Below, piece by piece: positions 8,407 through 18,167 of a DNA stretch of 47,761 bases (positions within the stretch are counted from its first letter, which is position 1; each line of letters starts with the position of its first letter). The stretch is from the NCBI GenBank assembly GCA_027118455.1, contig JAJAYZ010000061.1, forward strand, positions 1-47,761. Reading direction: 5' to 3'. The stretch is from Actinomycetes bacterium. Lineage in GTDB: Bacteria > Actinomycetota > Actinomycetes > JAHEKZ01. The notes beneath the pieces were generated by a model that made no database searches, was not told the origin of the DNA, and worked only from the letters and a program-made list of their open reading frames with translations. Position numbers and translations under genes: made by a program.

Positions 8407-8958
8407 TCAGCGCGTCGAGTGTCCGAGCCGAGCCATGACTCGCTCGTAGGTGACGTCGGCATCGCCATCAGGACTCGTGACGAGCACGGCACCTGGACGA
8501 TCGGCGAGCCCGTCGAGCAGGTCGTCGTAGAGACACTGGAGGTGTGCGTCCCCACCATCGTCGACAACGATTTGCTGAATCTCCTGTCGCCATTCATCGT
8601 CTGTGCAGCGGAGGAATCGCGCGATCGACTCATCACGGTCAGCCATCAGAACGATCTCGACGAATGTGGCGCCAGCGCTGTTGGCTAATCGCTCAAACTC
8701 GCCGACTTCGGCGGTAGAGCCAAGGTACTGCGGCATCACGACGCTGCGATTTCCTGCGAGATGCGCTTGGAGCATCGCCTCTGCGACTGGGCGGACGATC
8801 GCGCCAACGCCGACGAAGTCTGTGCGCCAGCCACCGATCAGGTGTCGCACTCGGTCCACGTCCAGGTTGAGCGTTCCCGGATGCTCATCTGCGTACCGGG
8901 CGGCAACGGTGGACTTGCCGATCCCCGGCGGGCCGTTGAGCAGGACCAGTCGCGCCAT
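8407..8958 (-). CDS. P-loop (AAA-type) small-molecule kinase-like protein
   Basis: A 183-residue protein that begins MARLVLLNGPPGIGKSTVAA, a clean Walker A motif right at the N-terminus. It continues with DVDRVRHLIGGWRTD, resembling the zeta-toxin/gluconate kinase-like family of P-loop kinases. A central region (RCTDDEWRQEIQQIV) supplies basic residues typical of a lid. I favour the internal ATG at 8958 over the listed-longer 8985 start because the P-loop then sits at residue 9-16, the usual place. It lies alone between an LLM oxidoreductase and a YbaK-like gene. The substrate cannot be told; a phosphotransferase is more likely than a true AAA motor. Confidence 0.8.
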   Translation of the reverse strand: MARLVLLNGPPGIGKSTVAARYADEHPGTLNLDVDRVRHLIGGWRTDFVGVGAIVRPVAEAMLQAHLAGNRSVVMPQYLGSTAEVGEFERLANSAGATFVEIVLMADRDESIARFLRCTDDEWRQEIQQIVVDDGGDAHLQCLYDDLLDGLADRPGAVLVTSPDGDADVTYERVMARLGHSTR

Positions 8959-9028
8959 GTCGTGAACGTTAGCGCTGCGCTTCACACTCGACGCCCGAAA
9001 GTGGCACTCAAGGGGGACGGCCGTCGGG

Positions 9029-9493
9029 CTAGCGGACCCTGATGGGGGTGCCGCCGGTTGCGGTCACCAGAGCCAAGTAGGTCAGGCCGACGATGCTGTC
9101 CGGGGTCCCGCCCGCGGCCCAGATCTCCGGGAAGTGCTCGAGGTCGACGTCGATCCACGTCGGCAGCGGTCCAGGGTGTCCGACGGGTGCCACTCCCCCG
9201 ATCGGGAACCCGGTCGCAGCACGTACCTCCTCAGGCGTGGCCTTGCGCACCTCAGTCACACTGATGACCTCGGCCAGCAGGTGGGTGTCTACCTTCGCTG
9301 CACCACTGGCCATCACCAAGACTGGGGAATGGTCGGCCATGAAGACGAGGCTGTTCGCGATCGCCCCGATCTCGCACCCCAGCACCTCAGCGGCGGCAGC
9401 AGCAGTGTGCGTTGATTCCGGCAGCCGGCGGACGTCGGCAGTGACGCCAGCCGCGTCCAGCGCCGCTTGGACTCGAACATTGCTCGGGTGCAT
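9029..9493 (-). CDS. YbaK/aminoacyl-tRNA deacylase domain protein
   Basis: A 154-residue single-domain protein of the YbaK/ProXp family, which hydrolyses mischarged aminoacyl-tRNAs in trans. Family features visible are EVLGCEIGAIANSLVF, the SGAAKVD segment carrying the conserved Lys, and TGFPIGGVAPVGH near the C-terminal half, the usual loop around the active site. The start MHPSNVRVQAALDAAG at 9493 fits the family N-terminus; the frame upstream is antisense to the next gene. It is divergent from the DUF2236 gene. A second YbaK-like gene lies at 30110-30628, so the strain carries at least two. Substrate specificity (Cys-tRNAPro or other) is not readable. Confidence 0.9.
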   Translation of the reverse strand: MHPSNVRVQAALDAAGVTADVRRLPESTHTAAAAAEVLGCEIGAIANSLVFMADHSPVLVMASGAAKVDTHLLAEVISVTEVRKATPEEVRAATGFPIGGVAPVGHPGPLPTWIDVDLEHFPEIWAAGGTPDSIVGLTYLALVTATGGTPIRVR

Positions 9494-9541
9494 CGCCCTC
9501 CTCGACCTGCAGCATCGCCCAGAGATCGGCATCCTGGACCG

Positions 9542-10468
9542 ATGAGCAGTCTGCCCCTCCTGACCACCGCAGGCGACGTCGTCCGTCGCACGTTCCGGAC
9601 CATCTTGTCTGGCGACCCCAACGGCGAGCCCCCGTGGGTCAAGGCGATCGGAGCGCCGGGGGACGCCGGATGGTTCGGGCCGGACAGCGCCGCCTGGCAG
9701 GTGAACGGTTCGCTGGCCACGCTCGTCGGCGGCCCCCGGGCGCTCTTGCTTCAGGCCTGCCACCCGCTGGCCCTCGCCGGTGTCGAGCAGCACTCCACCT
9801 ACCGCACCGACCCCCTAGGTCGCCTGCAGCGCACCAACCTCTACGTCACCACGTCCACCTTCGGCTCCAGCACTCAAGCCGAGCAGACCGCAGCCATGGT
9901 GAGCCGCGTTCATGAGCGGGTCTCGGGCACCGCACCCGACGGACGTCCCTATTCGGCCCAGGACCCCCGACTGCTGCTGTGGGTGCACATCGGTCTGACC
10001 GACTCGATGCTCGTCGCCTACCAGCGGTTCGGACGCGGCACGGTGGACGTCGACCAGTACGTCGCTGAGATGGCCCAACTTGCGCGAGCCCTCGGTGTCG
10101 AAGACCCACCAACGACCGTGAGCGAGCTGGCTGAAGCGTTCGACTCATTCAGAGACGAGGTCGGTGGCGGGCCCGACGCCAGGGCAGTCGCACGGTTCCT
10201 GCGCTTCCCCGGCCGCGTCCTTCCGGTCGGAGGCTGGGGCCCTTACGAGGTCCTCGTCCGCGCCGCGACAGACCTGCTCCCGCACTGGGCGCACCAAGCT
10301 TTGGGAACCAGCGCCAGGCCGTCGATGGTCGCCGCAGTCGACACCGCCATCTGCGCAACGACGCTTCGGTCGCTGCAGGTGGTGCTCGGCCCGCGTTCGC
10401 GCGCCGTCGAACTGGCCTACCGACGGCTCGGCATCGACCCCAACGCTGAGACGTTATCCACCGGATGA
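9542..10468 (+). CDS. DUF2236 / oxygenase MpaB-like protein
   Basis: A 308-residue cytoplasmic protein of the DUF2236 family (fold shared with latex-clearing protein and MpaB). Visible signatures are GGPRALLLQACHPLALAGVE near residue 75, RLQRTNLYVTTSTFGS, and LLLWVHIGLTDSMLVAYQRF near 145; the conserved His residues in ACHP and WVH may bind haem as in characterised relatives. The ATG at 9542 is the first Met that gives a family-like start. It is convergent with the aldehyde dehydrogenase across 62 bases in which I see no strong hairpin. The reaction is unknown; many genomes carry several copies. Confidence 0.85.
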   Translation: MSSLPLLTTAGDVVRRTFRTILSGDPNGEPPWVKAIGAPGDAGWFGPDSAAWQVNGSLATLVGGPRALLLQACHPLALAGVEQHSTYRTDPLGRLQRTNLYVTTSTFGSSTQAEQTAAMVSRVHERVSGTAPDGRPYSAQDPRLLLWVHIGLTDSMLVAYQRFGRGTVDVDQYVAEMAQLARALGVEDPPTTVSELAEAFDSFRDEVGGGPDARAVARFLRFPGRVLPVGGWGPYEVLVRAATDLLPHWAHQALGTSARPSMVAAVDTAICATTLRSLQVVLGPRSRAVELAYRRLGIDPNAETLSTG

Positions 10469-10530
10469 ACCGGGAGTTTGTTGCACCAGAGCTGGGTGAA
10501 TGCGTCGTTCTTGGGGTGGATGGGGGAGGG

Positions 10531-11994
10531 TTAGCGGGCGGTCTCGATGATGACCAGACGCGTCTCGGTCATCTCCTGCACCGAGTAGGCAGGGCCTTCG
10601 CGGGTGTTCCCCGAGTCGCGAACGCCGCCGTAAGGCATCTGGTCGGCGCGCCACGTAGGCACCTCGTTAACGAGCACGCCACCGAAGTCGAGGGTACGCA
10701 CCGCCTCGAACGCCGTCGAGATGTCGTTGGTGAAGATCGCCGCCTGCAGGCCATAGGCCGTATCGTTGGCAATCTTCAGACCCTCGTCGACAGAGTCGAT
10801 CGCCTGGATGGCAACGACCGGGCCGAAGACCTCATTGATGCAGACCTGCATCTCTGGCTTGGCGTTCGCAATCACGGTGGGGACGAGGACGCCGTTGGCG
10901 TCGATGTCGCCGCCGGTCACGATGCGACCGCCTTGAGCGACGGCCTCGTCGACCCAGCCCTTGACGCGGTCACGCTCGTTCGGCGAGATCAGCGCCGACA
11001 CATCGGTGTCGTCGCGCATCGGGTCGCCTACGACGAGCGACGCGACCAGCGACCCGAGGTACTCGGTGAACTCATCGGCGACCGACTGGTGCACGAGGAT
11101 GCGCTGGGTCGAGATACACGACTGACCGGCGTGTGAGAAGCCAGCAATCTTGATCTTGTCGGCCGCCTTCTTCCAGTCACCGTCCTCAGCAATGATGACC
11201 GGCGCGTTGTTGCCGAGCTCGAGCCCGACGTGTTTGCGCGGTGCCCGTGACTTGATCCCCCAACCGACCTCAGGCGATCCAGTGAACGTGATGAGCGCAA
11301 TGTCTGGGTGGTCGACAATCGCGTTGCCGACGACCGAGCCGGGGCCGGTGACGACCGAAAGATAGGACGCCGGAAGGCCGCACTCCTCGATCAGCAGCCA
11401 GGCCAAGGCGATCGCGCTGAACGGCGTCTGCCCGGCTGGCTTGAGGACGACGGGGCAACCGGCAGCGATCGCCGGCGCAAGCTTGTGGGCCACCAGGTTG
11501 AGCGGGAAGTTGAATGGGCTGATCGCACCGACGACGCCGATCGGCACCCGCATGGTGTAGGCCACCTTGGTGTCAGCGCCAGGCGCTGCGGCGAGCGGGA
11601 TCACCTCACCGGCAAGCTTGCGCGCCTCGACGGCAGCGAAGGCGAAGGTGCCGGCTGCGCGGTCGGCCTCGACGCGCGCGGTTTTGATCGGCTTGGCCGC
11701 CTCGTGCGCCACGATCTGGGCGAACTCTTCTTGGCGTTCGCGCAGCAGGGTTGCGGCCTTGTCGAGGATCTCGGCGCGCTGCCAGGGCGCGAGCGGCTGA
11801 TCGCGCAGCGCCGACTTCGCGGCGGCAACGGCCCTAGCCACCTCTGCATCGCCGAGTAGCGGCACATCTCCGAGGCGGGCGCCGTCAAACGGCGACGACA
11901 CCTGCGACGAACTCTTACCAGTTACCGCTTCTCCGGCGATCGGGACCGTGGTGATCCCATCCGCGGGAAGCAAGATGCGGTGGCTGTCAGACAT
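10531..11994 (-). CDS. Aldehyde dehydrogenase family protein
   Basis: A 487-residue NAD(P)-dependent aldehyde dehydrogenase. Conserved elements in order are the oxyanion Asn in ISPFNFPLN, VVLKPAGQTP (cofactor binding), FTGSPEVG, the general base Glu in GLELGNNAP, the nucleophile Cys in HAGQSCIS, and NEVFGPVV. Full length matches the superfamily (about 480-500). GGAGGGG precedes the ATG at 11994. The motif VPTWRADQMPYGGVRDSG resembles the glyceraldehyde-3-phosphate and lactaldehyde branch (non-phosphorylating GapN type), but this is a family resemblance only. Neighbours do not suggest a pathway. Confidence 0.93.
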   Translation of the reverse strand: MSDSHRILLPADGITTVPIAGEAVTGKSSSQVSSPFDGARLGDVPLLGDAEVARAVAAAKSALRDQPLAPWQRAEILDKAATLLRERQEEFAQIVAHEAAKPIKTARVEADRAAGTFAFAAVEARKLAGEVIPLAAAPGADTKVAYTMRVPIGVVGAISPFNFPLNLVAHKLAPAIAAGCPVVLKPAGQTPFSAIALAWLLIEECGLPASYLSVVTGPGSVVGNAIVDHPDIALITFTGSPEVGWGIKSRAPRKHVGLELGNNAPVIIAEDGDWKKAADKIKIAGFSHAGQSCISTQRILVHQSVADEFTEYLGSLVASLVVGDPMRDDTDVSALISPNERDRVKGWVDEAVAQGGRIVTGGDIDANGVLVPTVIANAKPEMQVCINEVFGPVVAIQAIDSVDEGLKIANDTAYGLQAAIFTNDISTAFEAVRTLDFGGVLVNEVPTWRADQMPYGGVRDSGNTREGPAYSVQEMTETRLVIIETAR

Positions 11995-12059
11995 GGCCCC
12001 TCCGATGCAGTCGTTTCTACGCCCTCTCCCGGCGCACCCTGGAGTCTGCCGTACCTCTC

Positions 12060-13916
12060 CTAATGGCCGCCACGCGGCCGGGGCGGTGCCTTGCCCGAAC
12101 TCTTGGCTGGCGACCGGGAACTTGCCTTACCTGACTTTCCTGACGACTTCGCCGAAGAGACCGACGGCGGCTTACCCGACGACCTCGCTGGCGGCCGAGA
12201 CGACGACGGCTCGTCGCGGTCAGGGCGGACCTGCACCTTCTGACCCTTGATCCGAGTGGCGCGCAGGGCGCCAACGACCTCGTCGACCGAGTCGGCAGGC
12301 ACCTCGACCAACGAGAAACGGTCAGTGATCTCGATGGCACCGATGTCGCGACCGGTCAGCCGCGTCTCCCCCGCAATGGCGCCGACGAGGTCCTGCGGTC
12401 GGACGCCCCCCGTACGGCCAGCTCCGACATAAACCCGGGCGGTACCGCCGGCCGATGATCGTGGTCGCTCCTTCTGCTCCCCGCGCGTGCTCGACGCACC
12501 CTTGCCCTTGCCACCCTTGCCCTTGTCGCCCCTGTCCTTCCCTCGCCCCGAGTCACTCTCACTCGACGCAGCAGCCTCAGGGATCTCGTCCTCGTCGGCC
12601 GGCCCAGCCACCGCCTCGTGCGCCAGTTTGACGGCAGCCATGGCCACCTCGATGACGTCGTACTCGTCGGTGAGTGACTCAACGACAACACCGACATGGC
12701 CGAGGTCACCGGCGATCAGGATGTCTTCGAGCGCAGCCCGGGTAGCCTCGAGCCGGCGGGCGTGCAGGTCGGCGACGGTCGGCACCTTCTGGACGGTGAT
12801 CTTGTTCTTGGTGACCCGCTCGATCGTCTTCAGCTGACGGTGCTCCCGAGGTTCGGCAAGTGTGATCGCGACGCCCTCGCGCCCACCGCGTCCGATACGA
12901 CCGATGCGGTGCACATACGACTCAGGCGCCGACGGCACGTCGTAGTTGACGACGTGCGTGAGCTGCTCGACGTGGAGGCCACGCGCCGCAACGTCGGTAG
13001 CGACGATGAGGTCGGCCTTCTCCGAACGAAGCCGGCTCATCACTCGGTCACGCTGCTTCTGATCCATGCCACCGTGCAGCGCCTCGGCACGGTAGCCGCG
13101 ACCGTTGAGTGACTCGGCGAGGAACTCGACCTCGGCGCGCGTGCGGCAGAAGACGAGCGCTGCAGTCGGCGACTCGACATCGAGGATGCGCCCGAGGGCG
13201 GCTGGCTTGTGCGAACGCGACACGATGTAAGCGGACTGCTTGACCTTGGGGCTCTCACCAGCGGCCACCTGCTCGCGCTCGATCTCGACCCGAACGGGGT
13301 CGGAAAGGTAGGCGCGAGCGATCTTGGAGATGCGCGACGGCATCGTCGCTGAGAAGAGAACGGTCTGCCGCGGCTTCGGTGCCGCCGACAAGATTCCCTC
13401 AAGGTCATCGGCGAAGCCCATGTCGAGCATCTCGTCTGCCTCATCGAGGACGACGGTGGCTACCGCGTCGAGCTTGAGCGTGCCGCGCTGCACGTGGTCG
13501 AGCGCACGTCCGGGCGTTGCGACAACGACGTCGACACCGTTCTTCAGCTCACGCAGCTGGCGGTAGATGGGTTGGCCGCCATAGATCGGCAGCACCCTGG
13601 CATCACGGCCTTTGCCGTAACGGTGCAAAGCTTCGGACACCTGGACGCACAGCTCGCGCGTTGGCACAAGGACGAGCGCAGAGGGACGGTCGCCGCGACG
13701 ACCCTCAGGGAGCTGGTGCAGGATCGGCAGCGCGAAAGCAGCGGTCTTGCCCGTTCCGGTGGCGGCCTGGCCGAGCACGTCGCGGCCGTCCATCAGCAGC
13801 GGAATGGCCTCTCGCTGGATGGGGGTTGGCTCTTCGTAGCCGAGCGCGATCAGCGCGGCGAGGAGCTTGGGATGGAGGCCGAGGTCGGCGAAGGTTTCTG
13901 GTGTCGAGGCATTCAC
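12060..13916 (-). CDS. DEAD-box ATP-dependent RNA helicase
   Basis: About 618 residues. The helicase core has the Q motif (PTPIQREAIPLL), motif I AATGTGKT, Ia PTRELCVQ, Ib TPGRALDH, II VLDEADEML, III SATMP, and VI HRIGRIGRGGREG. A DbpA-type RNA-binding domain follows (RVYVGAGRTGGVRPQDLVGA), then a Ser/Lys/Pro-rich basic tail, the CsdA/DeaD arrangement used in ribosome assembly and cold growth. GGGAGG sits nine bases before a GTG at 13916 and overlaps an upstream ATG at 13925 too closely to serve it, so I choose the GTG. A low-complexity Gly/Lys linker (GKDRGDKGKGGKGKG) separates core and tail domains. Confidence 0.95.
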   Translation of the reverse strand: MNASTPETFADLGLHPKLLAALIALGYEEPTPIQREAIPLLMDGRDVLGQAATGTGKTAAFALPILHQLPEGRRGDRPSALVLVPTRELCVQVSEALHRYGKGRDARVLPIYGGQPIYRQLRELKNGVDVVVATPGRALDHVQRGTLKLDAVATVVLDEADEMLDMGFADDLEGILSAAPKPRQTVLFSATMPSRISKIARAYLSDPVRVEIEREQVAAGESPKVKQSAYIVSRSHKPAALGRILDVESPTAALVFCRTRAEVEFLAESLNGRGYRAEALHGGMDQKQRDRVMSRLRSEKADLIVATDVAARGLHVEQLTHVVNYDVPSAPESYVHRIGRIGRGGREGVAITLAEPREHRQLKTIERVTKNKITVQKVPTVADLHARRLEATRAALEDILIAGDLGHVGVVVESLTDEYDVIEVAMAAVKLAHEAVAGPADEDEIPEAAASSESDSGRGKDRGDKGKGGKGKGASSTRGEQKERPRSSAGGTARVYVGAGRTGGVRPQDLVGAIAGETRLTGRDIGAIEITDRFSLVEVPADSVDEVVGALRATRIKGQKVQVRPDRDEPSSSRPPARSSGKPPSVSSAKSSGKSGKASSRSPAKSSGKAPPRPRGGH

Positions 13917-13995
13917 GCCCAGCATCCTCCCGCGCAGGAGGGCCTTCCGTCACCTTTGCCTTCTGGGCTGGTCTGTGCCAGCACTCGCCTACTGA

Positions 13996-14919
13996 TCAGC
14001 GGGTTGGTACCAGAGCCGTGAGCTGCTCGACGAGTGCATCATCAACGCATTCAAAGAACCCACCAACGACGTCCTCGACGTGGTCAAGGGAGTCTCCACA
14101 GAACAGCACCGGCTGATAGTGGGTGATGTCGTACGTCACAGTGCCCATCGACGAGATGTCGAGGGGCCGCAGGTCGGCGTTGACGAACTCTTCGATCTCC
14201 CCGTAGCTGGAGAGCAGGCCCGCCCCGTAGGCCTTGGGCGCACCACGCTCACGCAGCACACCGAACTCCAGCGAAAACCAGAACACCTTGCTGATGAACT
14301 CCAGGGCTCCCGGTGCCGTGCAGCGTCGCGCGGCACCACCAGCGGCGCGGTAGATAGCGGCCAACCGCGGACTGGCCAGCGTCGTGGCATGGCCGACCAC
14401 CTCGTGGATGATGTCCGGCTCCGGGGTATACAGCGGGAGTGAGGCGTGGCGGGTGTACTGGGTTGACCAGAAGGCACCGTCGGCCAGCGAGCCATAGAAC
14501 TCAGCCAACGGCACCAGACCCGCCGCAGGTTGGTACCGAAAACCCGTGTGGGGTGCCAGCAGGTCATTGACCTCGTCAAGCTGTGGGATGTAGTCAGCGG
14601 GCAACCGCAGCTGCTCACCAGCATCTACCACCACCTGGGGCGCCAGGCGTTCATGCTTGGCCTTCAACTCGCGGCAGACCACCTGCCAAACGTGGTGCTC
14701 GTCGTCGGTGTAGTCGATCAGTGGCAGCGGGTCGCCAAGATGCCAATCAAGTGCTGCGGCCGCGATGGCGTTGCGGCGTTCGCGATACTGGGGGTCGGCC
14801 ACCCCCGGGTGGTCAGCGGCAAGGTGCACGGTGACGTCGTCGCCCTCCCGGGTGACCGGCGCATACAGCTGTCCTTCTTCAAACATGAGCCCAGGGTGCG
14901 GGCGACGTTCGGCGAGCAC
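13996..14919 (-). CDS. Phenylalanine 4-monooxygenase
   Basis: A biopterin-dependent aromatic amino acid hydroxylase (Phe to Tyr, first step of phenylalanine catabolism). The iron ligands are two His in DIIHEVVGHAT and a Glu in the later LLSSYGEIEEF region. Other hallmarks are PEPDIIHE and FWFSLEFGVL, with pterin-binding text around LVPLAEFYGSLADGAFWSTQ. At about 300 residues it is catalytic-domain-only plus a short N-terminus, as in bacterial enzymes. A GTG at 14919 and an ATG at 14886 (MFEEGQLYAPV) are both possible; the ATG looks more family-like, but neither has a strong ribosome-binding site. Homogentisate-pathway genes are not nearby. Confidence 0.93.
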   Translation of the reverse strand: MLAERRPHPGLMFEEGQLYAPVTREGDDVTVHLAADHPGVADPQYRERRNAIAAAALDWHLGDPLPLIDYTDDEHHVWQVVCRELKAKHERLAPQVVVDAGEQLRLPADYIPQLDEVNDLLAPHTGFRYQPAAGLVPLAEFYGSLADGAFWSTQYTRHASLPLYTPEPDIIHEVVGHATTLASPRLAAIYRAAGGAARRCTAPGALEFISKVFWFSLEFGVLRERGAPKAYGAGLLSSYGEIEEFVNADLRPLDISSMGTVTYDITHYQPVLFCGDSLDHVEDVVGGFFECVDDALVEQLTALVPTR

Positions 14920-14974
14920 AACGCTCGCCCGGCACGGCGCACAGGCTGCCCAACAGCCAGGCTCTGCACGCCTC

Positions 14975-17056
14975 TCAGTTGGTCACTTTGTCCACGGCGT
15001 CGAGAATGAACGCGGCCACCTCGGCCTCGTAAGCCAGGTGGGCGTAGCGCCCTGCCGGACCGTGGTGTCCGCCCTCGCCAAGCTCAGCGCGGAACAGCGT
15101 TCGCGCGTCGCCCGGCTGCGCCGTCTCCCTGATCCGCGCCACCCACTTGGCCGGTTCGCGAACAAGTACCCGGGGGTCGTGCAACGCACCCGTTGCCAAC
15201 AAGGCAGGACGCTGGGTCTTCGGCACGTTCTCGTACGGCGAGTAGGACAACATGTAGTCGAACTGCTCTTTGATCCGCGGGTCACCCCACTCGTCGACCT
15301 CGTTCGCCGTGAGTGGGACGTGGTGATCGAGCATCGACGTGACAACGTCGACGAAGGGCACCTCGGCCACCACTGCACGCCACCGATCTGGACGCATGCT
15401 GTAGACGGCGCCCTGCAGCAAGCCTCCTGCTGAGAGCCCTCGCGAGACGATCCGGGAGCCGTCGATGACACCTTCGGCAGCGAGAGCGTCGGCAACATCG
15501 ATGAAATCGTTGAACGTGTTGCGCTTGTTCATCATGAAACCGTCGAGGTACCAACGGCGCCCCATGTCTCCCCCGCCGCGAATCATCGCGTGCGCGAACA
15601 CGACACCACGGTCGAGAAGACTGGGAAGCGATCCGTCGAAGCCTGGCCAGAACGAGCTCTCATAGGCGCCATAGGCGTAGAGCAACATCGGTGCAGAACC
15701 GTTGAGCGGGGTGTCCTTGTGGCGAGCAAGCTTGACCGGTACACGTTTCCCGTCTCGTGCGGTGACCCATCGCAGCTCCATGACGTAGTCATCGAGGTCA
15801 TAGTTCGGGAGCTCGCGACGACCAACCATCGTTCTCTCACCAGAGTTGAGGTCGACCCGCAGCCACTGCCCCGGCTCGGTGTAGGACTCCACCTCGATCA
15901 GGATGGAGTCGACGTCAGGTTCTTCGTTGTGCCAGAGAAACAAGAGGCCGCCGGGTATCCCCGCATCAACAGCGAGTGCGTCCACGAGCGCGACCGACTG
16001 TCCGGCGGCAATGTCCTTCCGCGGCAGCACGTGCAGCAGTTGCCGACCGTTCGATACCGACGAAAGCACCGCGTGGTCCGCGAACACATCAACGTGGTGG
16101 AGCCGGGTGTCTGCACTCTGGGCAACGACTTCGGTCCACTCATCTGGGGACGAGGTGGCTACCGGGCCACGCATGAGCCGGAACTCCTCAGCGCCGTCGT
16201 TGGTGACGATGAGCAGTTGGCCGCGACCGTCGCCCGGCATATGCGCGACCGTGTACTCCACTCCCCTGCGTCGCGTCGCAACCACCCAGGCCGGCTCGTC
16301 GGGGCGATCCGCGTCGATGAGCCACACCTCAGACGTGTTCCGGTTGAAGGTGGAGATGACGATCAGATCTCCGGCCCGGTCGGCCCAGACCACCACGTCG
16401 TACTGGGTGTCGAGGTCCTCGTAGACAAGAACGTCCTCGGCTGCAGCGGCCCCCAGGGTGTGGCGCCACACCTGGAAGGGGCGGTAGACCTCGTCGTGCA
16501 CGACGTAGAAGAAGGTCGCACTGTCCGCAGACCAGGCACCGCCGTAGTAGGTATGCGCAGCCGTGTCAGGCAGATTCGTCCCGGTTGCGATCTCCCGGAA
16601 ACGCAGTTCGTAGACCTCATCCCCGGTCTCGTCGACGGAGTAAGCGAGGTAGTTCCCATCGGGGCTCACCGAGCGAACCCCCACCTCGATGTAGTGACCC
16701 GGTTCGACCAACGTGTTGTGGTCCAAAACGATCGACTCGTTGCCGTCGCTGTCCACCCGGCACAGCTGCGGGTGCTCCTGACCCTGGGGTTCGCGGGTGA
16801 AGTAGTCGAAACCGTGCTCGCGCCATCGCGGTGATTGTTCCGTGACAGGCACCCGTGACGACATCTCCTGCTGGAGCTGTTGAACCAGAGGCTGGAGTGG
16901 CGCCATCTCCTCGTCATGGAAGGCCCGTTCAGCCCGAAGGTATGTGAGGGTCTCTTCGCTCGTCTTGTCCTGCAGCCAGGCATAGGGATCGGGTCGATCG
17001 ACACCGTGCTGGTTGTGGGTGTGTGGGTGCTGCGGCGCTACCGGTGGCTGACTCAT
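14975..17056 (-). CDS. S9 family peptidase, oligopeptidase B-like
   Basis: A 693-residue prolyl oligopeptidase family enzyme. The N-terminal PDPYAWLQD signature opens the beta-propeller domain, which spans roughly residues 70-410. The C-terminal alpha/beta-hydrolase domain carries the nucleophile Ser in SRGLSAGGLLQGA, the Asp region ALHDPRVLV, and the His in GEGGHHGPAGR. The dibasic-cleaving oligopeptidase B usually has a similar length (about 690-720). It acts on short peptides in the cytoplasm. The gene is followed by the hydroxylase with 55 bases between, so co-transcription is possible but no functional link is evident. Confidence 0.93.
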   Translation of the reverse strand: MSQPPVAPQHPHTHNQHGVDRPDPYAWLQDKTSEETLTYLRAERAFHDEEMAPLQPLVQQLQQEMSSRVPVTEQSPRWREHGFDYFTREPQGQEHPQLCRVDSDGNESIVLDHNTLVEPGHYIEVGVRSVSPDGNYLAYSVDETGDEVYELRFREIATGTNLPDTAAHTYYGGAWSADSATFFYVVHDEVYRPFQVWRHTLGAAAAEDVLVYEDLDTQYDVVVWADRAGDLIVISTFNRNTSEVWLIDADRPDEPAWVVATRRRGVEYTVAHMPGDGRGQLLIVTNDGAEEFRLMRGPVATSSPDEWTEVVAQSADTRLHHVDVFADHAVLSSVSNGRQLLHVLPRKDIAAGQSVALVDALAVDAGIPGGLLFLWHNEEPDVDSILIEVESYTEPGQWLRVDLNSGERTMVGRRELPNYDLDDYVMELRWVTARDGKRVPVKLARHKDTPLNGSAPMLLYAYGAYESSFWPGFDGSLPSLLDRGVVFAHAMIRGGGDMGRRWYLDGFMMNKRNTFNDFIDVADALAAEGVIDGSRIVSRGLSAGGLLQGAVYSMRPDRWRAVVAEVPFVDVVTSMLDHHVPLTANEVDEWGDPRIKEQFDYMLSYSPYENVPKTQRPALLATGALHDPRVLVREPAKWVARIRETAQPGDARTLFRAELGEGGHHGPAGRYAHLAYEAEVAAFILDAVDKVTN

Positions 17057-17084
17057 GGGTCAGGACGCTACCAACGGGCAGCCA

Positions 17085-18167
17085 TCAGCGCAGCAGTGGC
17101 CGGACCACGTCGGCGTCCAGCCCATAGAGGGTGTTCCCGTTTCGCCCCACCACGGTCGGCGCCATCAGCATCGAGTTCAGGACCGACTCTTCGGCGGCGT
17201 CCACGACGGCCTCGAAGTAGGGGTCGAGATTGCGCCCCGACACTGGTGCGGTCGAGGGTGCGGTGCCGCGCTGCTGTCGCAGCCCAGTGGCGAACGCCAT
17301 GAAGATCTCACCGCTGCCGTGGTGTGCCGTTGAGCCAGTGCGCGCCAGCCCGAGCCCGGCCCTGGTGGCGAGCCGCTCGCATCCTGCGTGGTCGATCGGC
17401 GCATCAGTGGCAACGATCACGATGCACGAACCCTTCGGCCCAGGGTCAGCCGCGACCTCAGGGGCGGCGTCAGCCGGGTTGGGGATCTGACGTCCCACCG
17501 GGACGCCGTCGACGGTCAGCCGACCGAAGTCGCCGAAGTTTGACATGACGAGAACGGCCACGGTGTGTCCTGACGGCAAGACCCGCGACGACGTTCCGAT
17601 ACCCCCCTTGTGGCCGAGGCACGCCATCCCGGTGCCACTGCCGACCGCACCCTCAGCCGGTGGCTCGGTGGAGCCGATCGATGAACGCGCCGCCGCCAGT
17701 GCGACAGCGACGTCGGCCTCCTCGACCTGCATCGCGCGCGGCTCATTGACGAACGAGTCATCGCACTCAGCGACGACCGGAATCATGACTTCATTGACTC
17801 CGACGGTCGCGTTCTCAGCGATCAGCAACCGGCAGGCAGCGTCATAGACGCGGCCAAGCTGCATCGTCGAGGTCAAGAAGATGGGTGACTCGAGCAGGCC
17901 CCATTCACCAGCTGTGAGGAACCCAGTCATCTCGCCGGCACCGTTGAGTACAACGGCACCGAAGGGGATCGGCGCCCCGAACGTGTCGCCCCCCGGGTCA
18001 ACGACTGTTACCCCGGTGCGAGCCACGCCACGTCCGTCCGGTGGCGCCGGCTCGTCGCGCCACACAGTGGCGTGACCAACGCCGACGCCTGGCACGTCGA
18101 GGATCGAGTTGGTTGGTCCGGTAGGCAAAACACCGACCGCTGCATCTAGATCTCGGAATCGAGGCAC
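17085..18167 (-). CDS. P1 family (DmpA/BapA-like) aminopeptidase
   Basis: A 360-residue Ntn-type hydrolase. The N-terminus (GPTNSILDVPGVGVGHATVW) and the self-cleavage segment GHKGGIGTSSRVLP match DmpA-type aminopeptidases. These are made as a single chain and cut themselves before the Thr or Ser after GIG, which becomes the catalytic N-terminal nucleophile. NGAGEMTGF and VNEVMIPVVAECDD are further family segments. GTG at 18167 is the most likely start. Its promoter region overlaps the antisense upstream part of the subtilase frame. Substrates of the family range from D-amino acid amides to beta-peptides, so specificity is unknown. Confidence 0.9.
   Translation of the reverse strand: MPRFRDLDAAVGVLPTGPTNSILDVPGVGVGHATVWRDEPAPPDGRGVARTGVTVVDPGGDTFGAPIPFGAVVLNGAGEMTGFLTAGEWGLLESPIFLTSTMQLGRVYDAACRLLIAENATVGVNEVMIPVVAECDDSFVNEPRAMQVEEADVAVALAAARSSIGSTEPPAEGAVGSGTGMACLGHKGGIGTSSRVLPSGHTVAVLVMSNFGDFGRLTVDGVPVGRQIPNPADAAPEVAADPGPKGSCIVIVATDAPIDHAGCERLATRAGLGLARTGSTAHHGSGEIFMAFATGLRQQRGTAPSTAPVSGRNLDPYFEAVVDAAEESVLNSMLMAPTVVGRNGNTLYGLDADVVRPLLR

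Noticed and set aside
15590..16834. 414-codon plus-strand open frame inside oligopeptidase B
   Set aside because: A shadow frame of a well supported gene.
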